Notes under the pieces: model-generated
The model's input: the letters and a program-made list of their open reading frames with translations, nothing else
Told to the model about the DNA's origin: nothing
Database searches by the model: none
Shown here: one piece after another, positions 37,148-42,894 of the stretch
How positions within the stretch are numbered: the stretch's first letter is position 1
Layout of the letters: each line of letters starts with the position of its first letter
NCBI GenBank assembly: GCA_022508325.1
Contig: JAFLVL010000005.1
Location: 1 to 42,894 of the forward strand
DNA from: Clostridiales bacterium
GTDB lineage: Bacteria; Bacillota; Clostridia; Christensenellales; CAG-314
Direction of reading: 5' to 3'
DNA: 42,894 bases
Position numbers and translations under genes: made by a program

Positions 37148-39442
37148 TTACACTACTTCGAATTCAATTGTTTGGTCGTCTATTTGCAAGTAGCCTTTGC
37201 CGAGCACGCCTTTGGTCTTGACGTAAGTTCCGAATCTGCCGCCGTGCAACGCAATATTGTCCGGACCTATCAGCTCGATTGCGCCACTTGCGGCGAGCTT
37301 TACCGCGCGGGAGACGTAAGGGCAAACGTTGCCGTTCTGGTCTATGGCAACGATATTCACTGCCGCCACGTCGTACGTATTGGTTTCGTGCAGTTTCAGA
37401 CTGGACGCCTTCACGTAAAGGATATACGATGACATACTGCCGATAATTTTCGTGGCGAAGAGTTTGCCGTCCTTGAACGCTTCTATTCTCAACTCGTTGG
37501 CGGCACTGCCCCAGCTCCCTGCGTATTTGTTATAGAGCTGAAAGAGTCTGTCCAAAGTCAGTCTCTCGTTCACCATCACGCGAGCAATGGCTAGCTTTGT
37601 TCTGAGAGGCGCGGCATTAATTCCGCATTTGGCAATTATGGCAAGACAGCGTTTGAGTGTACGGGCGTTTTTCGGTTTGATTCCGTCATCGGTAGTCAAC
37701 CTTTCGCCAATCATGTCGTCAAGCAAAATCGGTGCGTTGGGTAGGTGCTTGAAGGGGGAGTCCGCGTGCGTGTAATCACGAATAAATACGCCGCCCTTGT
37801 AGACCTTAATTACGTCGGCGTTGGTCATTACGTACATGTCTCCCAATACGCCCTCGGGGTAGTCGCCGATGTCGCCGAGGAAGCAAACGTCGAGATAGGG
37901 ATTGCTGCCGAGCGAACTGAACACGCCGCTAGCCCACTTGGGGTTGCGGAACATATCCATTACGCCGTGATAGCATACTCTGTCGCCACTGCCGAAATCC
38001 TTGTGCGTGTTGTAGTCGAACATACACCATCCGAATGCGCCCGCCGTATCGCTTGCGGCAAATACTCCGTCAAGCATTCGAGCGTATCTTAGAACGTGCT
38101 CGCGTTGGTGGGGAGCGTCGTCGAAGGACTTGGTCGGGAACATGTGTCCGTTGTATTCGGTGACGAGATACGGCGCGTCTTTCTTACAGATGAGCTTGCG
38201 CTTGGTTGCGCCGTTGCGGTTGAAATCATTGAAAGTATACACGTCCTCCAAAAGGTGGGAGTGCCTGATATAGCGCACGCCACCCGTCTGGCGGGTTGAG
38301 TCAAGGCGGTGAGCAATAGCGTTGGTCTGCTCGTAGAGAGAATCGCAATCCATAGATTCGTTGATTCTGACGCCCCATAGTATGATAGATGGGTGATTGC
38401 GGTATTGCTCTATCATCTCCACGACGTTGTTTTTGGCAATTTCCTGCCAAGCGGCGTCACCTATATGCTGCCAACCGGGGATTTCGGTGAAAACAAGCAG
38501 CCCGAGCCTGTCGCACTCGTCGATGAAGTAATGCGATTGCGGATAATGCGAGGTTCTGACGGCATTGACGCACAGTTCATTCTTCAAAATGCGCGCGTCG
38601 CGGCGTTGCATACTCTCGGGCATGGCATAACCGACGTAAGGGAAGCATTGATGGCGGTTGAGACCGACGATTTTGAACTTCTCGCCGTTGAGATAAAAGC
38701 CGTCGCGTCGGAACTCTGCACTTCTGACGCCAAAGGTCGTTTCGTAGACGTCCGAGGCGACCGTCAAGCGCAATTTGTACAGCTTGGGACTGTCAACGCT
38801 CCACAGACTTAGGCTCTTGTCAATTGACAGCTGCGCATTCTGCCCCACGGTATAGACGGAAGAGAACAGCGTCTCGTCGCCGTCCAAAATTTCCGCTTTT
38901 AACGTTACGTTTTCCACAAAATTGCCCAATTTGACGTCAACAATTATGGGTTTTCTCGGAAAAGCCTGCACGAAAGCGTTAGCAACGTATGCGCCCTGTT
39001 TTTCTTCGAGATAAACGTCGCGATATATTCCGCCGTAGGTCTGGTAGTCCATGACAAAGCCAAATGGCGGCTGATTGAGAGAATCGCGGCTATCGACCTT
39101 GACGGCAATCAGATTGTCGCCGAGGGTGACGTTTGGAGTAATGTCGACGGTGAACGCCGTGTAGCCGCAGGCATGAGTAGCCACACTTACGCCGTTGACA
39201 AATACCTCTGCAAAGTGCCCCACCGCGTCAAAGGTCAAAAGATACGTTTTGCCCTTCGTATTGTCTAAATGCAAAATGCGACTGTAACCGCTGACAAACT
39301 GGTATATTGATTCGTCATAATAGTTGAATGGCGTCGTAGCAACGCTATGCGGCAGGCGAACGCTTTCACCTTTCGCGCCTTGCAATATCTGCTCCGACCA
39401 ATTTTGGAAAAATTGCCAGCCTTCGTTCAAATATGTTTTCAC
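37148..39442 (-). CDS. Glycoside hydrolase family 2 (beta-galactosidase-like)
   Basis: A 764-residue GH2 enzyme without signal peptide, so cytoplasmic. Order: jelly-roll sugar-binding domain (about 1-165), Ig-like domain, TIM barrel (about 245-500) and a C-terminal Ig-like part. GLNRHQCFP opens the barrel. The acid/base is E362 in NHPSIILWGVRINES, the nucleophile E429 in LVTEYNGHMF. It probably cleaves beta-galactosides or related glycosides. The GTG at 39442 is chosen because GGTGAGG lies 6 nt before it. It has its own promoter with a TGACA/TGTCA inverted repeat. Confidence 0.93.
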   Translation of the reverse strand: MKTYLNEGWQFFQNWSEQILQGAKGESVRLPHSVATTPFNYYDESIYQFVSGYSRILHLDNTKGKTYLLTFDAVGHFAEVFVNGVSVATHACGYTAFTVDITPNVTLGDNLIAVKVDSRDSLNQPPFGFVMDYQTYGGIYRDVYLEEKQGAYVANAFVQAFPRKPIIVDVKLGNFVENVTLKAEILDGDETLFSSVYTVGQNAQLSIDKSLSLWSVDSPKLYKLRLTVASDVYETTFGVRSAEFRRDGFYLNGEKFKIVGLNRHQCFPYVGYAMPESMQRRDARILKNELCVNAVRTSHYPQSHYFIDECDRLGLLVFTEIPGWQHIGDAAWQEIAKNNVVEMIEQYRNHPSIILWGVRINESMDCDSLYEQTNAIAHRLDSTRQTGGVRYIRHSHLLEDVYTFNDFNRNGATKRKLICKKDAPYLVTEYNGHMFPTKSFDDAPHQREHVLRYARMLDGVFAASDTAGAFGWCMFDYNTHKDFGSGDRVCYHGVMDMFRNPKWASGVFSSLGSNPYLDVCFLGDIGDYPEGVLGDMYVMTNADVIKVYKGGVFIRDYTHADSPFKHLPNAPILLDDMIGERLTTDDGIKPKNARTLKRCLAIIAKCGINAAPLRTKLAIARVMVNERLTLDRLFQLYNKYAGSWGSAANELRIEAFKDGKLFATKIIGSMSSYILYVKASSLKLHETNTYDVAAVNIVAIDQNGNVCPYVSRAVKLAASGAIELIGPDNIALHGGRFGTYVKTKGVLGKGYLQIDDQTIEFEVV

Positions 39443-39477
39443 AACGTACCTCACCTCGGTATATTTGATATAGAAAG

Positions 39478-39504
39478 TATATATTTTATGACAAATAATG
39501 TCAA
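39478..39504 (-). promoter_or_regulatory. GH2 gene promoter with inverted repeat
   Basis: TTGACA (39499-39504) with TATACT 15 nt further (39478-39483). TGACA-TTATT-TGTCA overlaps the -35 and could be an operator. Confidence 0.5.
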
Positions 39505-39505
39505 A

Positions 39506-39535
39506 TAAAAAACAGATTGACAAATGCCAATCTGT
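39506..39535 (-). terminator. Terminator of the TerB-like gene
   Basis: ACAGATTG and CAATCTGT pair perfectly with an 8-nt loop and are followed by T6 on the minus strand. Confidence 0.85.
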
Positions 39536-39557
39536 AGAATATTTGTTGTATGAATGC

Positions 39558-40127
39558 TTATTTGCGTACGCGATGCATCATATCAAGCCAAGGTCTGACG
39601 AGATATTGCTCGGTAACCGCGGAAGCAATCTTAACTTCACTCTCGTCGTGGCTGCCGTCAATGCGCGTGAATGCGCCTGCAATCAGTCCGAGGTATTTGA
39701 GCAATTCTGCCAAAATATCATAATCGGGATATGCCGCGTCTACGATTGCAAACATAGAAGCGAAGTCTTGCATGTGCTCTTGCGCCATTTTTCTGAGATT
39801 GCCGATGGTGTTCTTGATGTCGTTGAAGCTTCTGTTGTTGGCAAACCACTGCCAATTCATTCCTCTGGGAACGTTGTCGAAGAGGTTGATTACGTCGAAA
39901 GTGTCGGTGATTTTGTCGATGAATTCGCCTTCGATTGGCAAGAATTTGCCATCTGCGAGAGCAACTTCAAGCAATGTATATTGAACGATTATATCCAGCT
40001 TGAGATATCCCGCCTTGGGGTTAAAGTCCGAACGAACCTGACCAACCACGTCGTTCATTTTTGCAACAAGCTGACGAGCCTTCTGATAATTTTCCGTTGC
40101 TACGTTAAAAAGTTCTTGCGCTGCCAT
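39558..40127 (-). CDS. Helical protein of unknown function, TerB-like segment
   Basis: A 189-residue, largely helical soluble protein. The segment IIVQYTLLEVALADGKFLPIEGEFIDKITDTF resembles the LxxAxADGxxxxxExxxI helix pair of TerB-like domains, but the match is weak and the rest is not recognised. The ATG at 40127 follows AAGGAG by 9 nt; an earlier start at 40163 has no such site. It has its own promoter and terminator. Confidence 0.7.
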   Translation of the reverse strand: MAAQELFNVATENYQKARQLVAKMNDVVGQVRSDFNPKAGYLKLDIIVQYTLLEVALADGKFLPIEGEFIDKITDTFDVINLFDNVPRGMNWQWFANNRSFNDIKNTIGNLRKMAQEHMQDFASMFAIVDAAYPDYDILAELLKYLGLIAGAFTRIDGSHDESEVKIASAVTEQYLVRPWLDMMHRVRK

Positions 40128-40158
40128 AATATACAACTCCTTTTGTAGTATTACAATT

Positions 40159-40187
40159 ATCATAACAATTTAATATAGAGTTGTCAA
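40159..40187 (-). promoter_or_regulatory. Promoter of the TerB-like gene
   Basis: Perfect TTGACA (40182-40187), 17 nt, TATGAT (40159-40164) on the minus strand. Confidence 0.75.
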
Positions 40188-40240
40188 TATTAAACGTTGT
40201 ATTTTCAGTCTGAATTTTCGCCATTTTATTCCAAAATACG

Positions 40241-40265
40241 CAAAAAAGGACGCCGAAGCGTCCTT
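40241..40265 (-). terminator. Terminator of the three-helix membrane gene
   Basis: AAGGACGC and GCGTCCTT with tetraloop TTCG on the minus strand, followed by T6. Confidence 0.92.
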
Positions 40266-40271
40266 ACCTCT

Positions 40272-40898
40272 CTACTTGGTGGAAACGTATGCGTTCAACG
40301 CTTGATTTAACGCGTTGATACACGTTTCGATGCTCTTCTCGTCCACTATGCCGCTAAGCAGCTTGGCAAGACGAGCACGTTTGGCGTCAACGTTGTCCTC
40401 CGACTTGTAAATATCCACCGCATTCGCCGAAATCAGTTTCACCTCGGCAATAAAGTCCTTTAAAGTGAGGGTTTTGTCCAGCATTTGCTGACGCGCGTTG
40501 CCGAAATACAGCAACTGGGTGTAAAAAACGCCAAAAACGTCGTTCTTCATAAGGCTTGCCAGGCTCTGCCCCGAAAGCGAAGAGACGAATTTGAAGATCA
40601 CCGAAGCCATTGCGCCAATCGACACACAATTTACAAGTACGTAGAGTACCGCAGAAAAGGCGAAAGTCGACTTCTTGACCAAAAATGCGTCCAAAGTGGC
40701 AAAGCCCAACGCAAAAATGAAGGGCAACACCACTGCAAAATCAAATTTGTGTAAAATATCCACTTTGACCTTGCTGACAAAAAGCTTCTTGACAAACTGA
40801 GTAAGTAGACAGGTTGCTACCGCGTACATAACAAAGTACGCGCCGTCGCTATTTGAGATAAACCTCACAAGCGAACTGATAAAAGTTGTAAAATCCAT
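40272..40898 (-). CDS. Membrane protein of unknown function
   Basis: A 208-residue protein with three hydrophobic helices in its first 110 residues (GAYFVMYAVATCLLTQFV; FDFAVVLPFIFALGFATL; FAFSAVLYVLVNCVSIGAMASVIF) and a soluble helical C-terminal half (TLTLKDFIAEVKLIS...LLSGIVDEKSIETCINALNQ). No family is recognised. AAGGAG precedes the ATG. It is transcribed singly, from a promoter with an 18-nt spacer, to a strong terminator. The neighbouring TerB-like gene is separately transcribed. Confidence 0.7.
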   Translation of the reverse strand: MDFTTFISSLVRFISNSDGAYFVMYAVATCLLTQFVKKLFVSKVKVDILHKFDFAVVLPFIFALGFATLDAFLVKKSTFAFSAVLYVLVNCVSIGAMASVIFKFVSSLSGQSLASLMKNDVFGVFYTQLLYFGNARQQMLDKTLTLKDFIAEVKLISANAVDIYKSEDNVDAKRARLAKLLSGIVDEKSIETCINALNQALNAYVSTK

Positions 40899-40985
40899 AA
40901 AACGTATTTCTCCTTTTTATTGATTGAGAAATACAGTCCCCAAGATTTCCCGCGTAGGGCTTGCCACTGTCCCCACAAATGGCAA

Positions 40986-41030
40986 AACTCTACCGTAATA
41001 ATTGTATCACGATAGAGTTAGAGATTGCAA
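40986..41030 (-). promoter_or_regulatory. Promoter with inverted repeat across the -10
   Basis: TTGCAA (41025-41030), 18 nt, TACAAT (41001-41006) on the minus strand. AACTCTA (40986-40992) and TAGAGTT (41013-41019), with CGT/ACG inside, form an inverted repeat centred on the -10: possible operator. Confidence 0.55.
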
Positions 41031-41081
41031 ATTTATGTGTCAACTATTTTTCCGACCACACGCCCGAGGTTTCTTGTTTTA

Positions 41082-41861
41082 TTATATAGTTTCCTTATAT
41101 ATGGTATTTTTCGGGACGTTGCGGTCGCGGGCGACAGCTTTTATCGCGTCGGACTTGGTCATGCCGCCTTTTATATAATAGTCGAGGTGCTCGGTAACGG
41201 TCAGCTCACAAAGCGGATTTGTCGCCGCCCCTGCATTCACAACCAACACAAATTCGCCTTTGTCGTCCTCGATAATGTCAGACAAGTGGCAAAAAGTCGC
41301 CTTTTCGTGCGTCTTGGTCAGCTCCTTGACAAGGCAACACTCGCGGTCGCCCAGTCGCTCATGGAGATAGCTCATATTTTCCTTAATATCGTGTACTGAA
41401 ACGTAAAAGATTGCAACTCCCACCGCTCCGTCGAGTAGCTTGTCGCGCTCGCTACGCTTCTCGGGCAAAAATCCGTAGTAGGTAAAAGGCGGCTTGTAGC
41501 CCGAAATAACGAAAGCATTGACGAAAGCGCTTGCGCCGCTGACAACCGTATACGTATAGCCCTTTTCCTTCAAAGCGTTGACCAAAATGTTGCCCGGATC
41601 GTTGATTGATGGCATACCGGCGTCGGAAATGACAGCGACGTCGCGTCCCTGCTCGCAAAATGACAGCACGAAATCGAGACTCTTCTTCTCGTTAAACTTG
41701 TGATAGCTATACAGCGGCTTGGATATGCCATAATGGTTGAGCAAAATCTGCGAATGGCGCGTGTCCTCGCAAAAAATAGCGTCGACGCTTTTGAGCGTCT
41801 CCACAGCGCGAAAGGTAATCTCGCTTAAATTACCTATTGGGGTTGCAACAAAGTATACCAT
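41082..41861 (-). CDS. rsmI: 16S rRNA 2'-O-ribose C1402 methyltransferase RsmI
   Basis: A 259-residue RsmI. MVYFVATPIGNLSEITFRAVE is the canonical start; GISKPLYSYHKFNEK, ISDAGMPSINDPGNILV and VVSGASAFVNAFVISGY form the AdoMet pocket, and the end (MTKSDAIKAVARDRNVPKNTIYK) is typical. It methylates C1402 of 16S rRNA. The ATG at 41861 follows GGAG that lies inside the end of trmN6; a longer frame reaching 41972 would overlap that gene. Confidence 0.96.
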   Translation of the reverse strand: MVYFVATPIGNLSEITFRAVETLKSVDAIFCEDTRHSQILLNHYGISKPLYSYHKFNEKKSLDFVLSFCEQGRDVAVISDAGMPSINDPGNILVNALKEKGYTYTVVSGASAFVNAFVISGYKPPFTYYGFLPEKRSERDKLLDGAVGVAIFYVSVHDIKENMSYLHERLGDRECCLVKELTKTHEKATFCHLSDIIEDDKGEFVLVVNAGAATNPLCELTVTEHLDYYIKGGMTKSDAIKAVARDRNVPKNTIYKETI

Positions 41862-41862
41862 T

Positions 41863-42597
41863 TTATTTCTCCGTTCCGTACCAGGCTTTTGCCTCGGGGG
41901 TGTAGTTGCCGTGTTCGTCGGTGACGTACATGGGCGCGTGCAGCCTGCAATCGGGCTCTCCCGCCTTGACACCGCGTATCAGCACTAGATTGGGCGGCGT
42001 ATTGGGACGCGGACACACAGGAAGAATTTCCTTGACGGCGACATTGTGCCGACTGCACAATGTCACAATTTCAGCAAGTCTTTCCGACTGGTGCACGAGA
42101 TATAGACTGCCGCGATTGTTGAGTACTTGACTTGCGCTTCTTATAATGTCTTCGAGCGTCGCCTTTATTTCGTGGCGGCAAATGGCGAGGTTGATTTTTT
42201 CTTGCATTTCGCCGCTGCCCACCTTACGGTAAGGCGGATTGCACACTACTACGTCTGCGCAACTTGCGTGCAAATGAGCATTTTTCAAATCGTCACACAT
42301 CACATCAAGAACGTCCTGTAAACCGTTAAGTCGAACACTGCGTTGCATCATTTCGCAGAGTTGTGGCTGAATCTCGATGGCGACGATACGCTTGGGGCGC
42401 TTTTTCTTGGCTAAAAGTAGGCTTATTACGCCACTGCCCGCGCCAAATTCAACGCATAGCTTGCCCTGCATATTTTTGCAAAAGTTGGCAAGCAACACCG
42501 CGTCGGTTGTAAAGCGGTATTCGTCGCTCGACTGAATCAACTGCAAACCGTCGCATTGCAAGTCTTCAATTTTCTCGTTGGGTTTGAGTTCTACCAT
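41863..42597 (-). CDS. trmN6: tRNA1(Val) A37 N6-methyltransferase, TrmN6 type
   Basis: A 244-residue Rossmann methyltransferase. ERFTTDAVLLANF-like opening (SSDEYRFTTDAVLL), AdoMet motif VEFGAGSGVISLLLA, acidic loop VAIEIQPQL and the catalytic NPPY in VVVCNPPYRK, as in amino-methylating enzymes. It precedes rsmI by one base, as yabB precedes rsmI in Bacillus. No ribosome site is visible; TAGAAT ends only 6 nt before the ATG, so the mRNA is probably leaderless. Confidence 0.93.
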   Translation of the reverse strand: MVELKPNEKIEDLQCDGLQLIQSSDEYRFTTDAVLLANFCKNMQGKLCVEFGAGSGVISLLLAKKKRPKRIVAIEIQPQLCEMMQRSVRLNGLQDVLDVMCDDLKNAHLHASCADVVVCNPPYRKVGSGEMQEKINLAICRHEIKATLEDIIRSASQVLNNRGSLYLVHQSERLAEIVTLCSRHNVAVKEILPVCPRPNTPPNLVLIRGVKAGEPDCRLHAPMYVTDEHGNYTPEAKAWYGTEK

Positions 42598-42603
42598 AAG
42601 ATA

Positions 42604-42632
42604 ATTCTACAATAAAAACATCAATAAGTAAA
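42604..42632 (-). promoter_or_regulatory. Promoter giving a probably leaderless trmN6 mRNA
   Basis: TTTACT (42627-42632), 17 nt, TAGAAT (42604-42609) on the minus strand. Six nt separate the -10 from the ATG at 42597. Confidence 0.55.
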
Positions 42633-42715
42633 TAAAAAAGGCAAAACTATTGGACATATTTGAGCGAGAGGGGGGGTGCAGAGGGAAACATGCGACTTCT
42701 CCCCCTGCGGTCAAA

Positions 42716-42742
42716 ATAAAAAAAGGATGCAGTAGCATCCTT
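42716..42742 (-). terminator. Ferredoxin gene terminator
   Basis: AAGGATGC and GCATCCTT around loop TACT, followed by T7 on the minus strand. Confidence 0.92.
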
Positions 42743-42750
42743 CCTTGTTA

Positions 42751-42786
42751 GTCCGACCGCGTGCTTGTCACGCGCGTTTGGTCGGA
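42751..42786 (-). other. Hairpin in the ferredoxin 3' region
   Basis: TCCGACC pairs with GGTCGGA, and inside it GCGTG with CACGC, with a GCGTTT bulge. It lies between the ferredoxin stop and its terminator and contains the GGTCGGAAA word also seen near 32.83 kb and, inverted, at 41.05 kb. Confidence 0.45.
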
Positions 42787-42790
42787 AAGT

Positions 42791-42894
42791 TTACGCTTCC
42801 TCAATAGCGCCAACAGGGCATTGCGCTGCGCAAGCGCCACAATCTACGCAGAGATCAGCCGCAATTTCAAATTTGCCGTCGCCTTCGCTGATAG
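42791..42894 (-). CDS. 4Fe-4S ferredoxin, C-terminal fragment
   Basis: The last 33 codons of a ferredoxin whose start lies beyond the right edge. The visible part, ISEGDGKFEIAADLCVDCG followed by ACAAQCPVGAIEEA, holds one CxxCxxCxxxCP cluster motif binding a 4Fe-4S centre. The short remaining end and single visible cluster fit a small 2x[4Fe-4S] clostridial ferredoxin of about 55-60 residues, an electron carrier of the cytoplasm, but the first half is unseen. Confidence 0.9.
   Translation of the reverse strand, partial: ISEGDGKFEIAADLCVDCGACAAQCPVGAIEEA

Noticed and set aside
42668-42712. G-rich/C-rich stretch between trmN6 and the ferredoxin terminator as another copy of the GA/GA element
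   Set aside because: It can pair GCAG-GGG with CCC-CTGC, but has neither the GGGTGTTCG arm nor the GA/GA loop; nothing more can be said.
1-42894. CRISPR array, insertion sequence, prophage or defence system
   Set aside because: No regularly spaced long repeats, no transposase, integrase, capsid or cas-like protein was seen; the only repeats are the short families described.

Overview
The window looks like a chromosomal segment of a Clostridia-type Firmicute, probably an uncultured gut lineage (inference). The reasons are the gene order and one diagnostic processing pair. secG-rnr-smpB, dnaX-ybaB-recR, mrnC-rlmB-sigH and trmN6-rsmI are Firmicutes arrangements. Ribosomal protein L27 carries an N-terminal LQLF/AHKKG extension beside its protease Prp. 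Most genes lie on the minus strand. Consensus TTGACA-17-TATAAT promoters are frequent, AGGAG-type ribosome sites are the rule, and TTG or GTG starts occur.

Layout. 1-3.9 kb: start of an EF-G-like GTPase, a glutamate-racemase-like protein lacking its catalytic cysteines, rpsT with a long basic tail, a membrane protein, tRNA-Thr(CGT), a collapsed Na/Pi symporter pseudogene and a macrodomain protein. 4-9.6 kb: two ABC-2 export systems, one under a TetR repressor with twin operators, one divergent from a small XRE regulator. 9.7-13.1 kb: smpB, a membrane gene, rnr, secG. 13.2-17 kb: glycolytic operon pgk-tpiA-gpmI. 17-18.8 kb: a glycosyltransferase and a ferritin-like protein. 18.9-22.7 kb: dnaX-ybaB-recR-rqcP-ispDF. 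23-25.2 kb: GNAT-mrnC-rlmB-sigma factor. 25.3-28.4 kb: NYN protein, ogg, and rplU-prp-rpmA. 28.4-30.7 kb: an operator-rich XRE/SLOG-like locus, then a TetR-HAD operon. 30.8-32.6 kb: degV and two unknown genes. 32.8-37 kb: a zinc-type ABC uptake island. 37.1-42.9 kb: a GH2 glycosidase, two unknown genes, rsmI, trmN6 and a ferredoxin end.

Two families of unexplained repeats run through this ordinary gene set. The first is a 70-120 nt intergenic element, four copies all in the same orientation (9.6, 25.3, 31.8, 32.8 kb). It can fold into a long hairpin with a conserved symmetric GA/GA internal loop, a conserved GGGTGTTCG/CGAATACCC helix and covarying basal pairs. Three copies share a related apical loop. 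Two copies flank the two unknown genes at 31.96-32.61 kb. The second is a 21-bp unit built around ACCCCAT plus an A/T run. Tandem pairs with exactly 21-bp period lie inside two unrelated coding genes (the glycosyltransferase and ispDF), read in different frames without breaking either. Single copies sit at gene 3' ends and in a terminator-like hairpin. Both are the best candidates for something undescribed, but neither could be searched against databases here.

Other points of interest are a SLOG-like gene with a single TAA interruption whose promoter spacer is an exact palindrome, a small His/Cys-rich membrane protein and a Cys-rich lipoprotein in the zinc island, two probably leaderless genes, and an unassigned multi-hairpin leader before dnaX.
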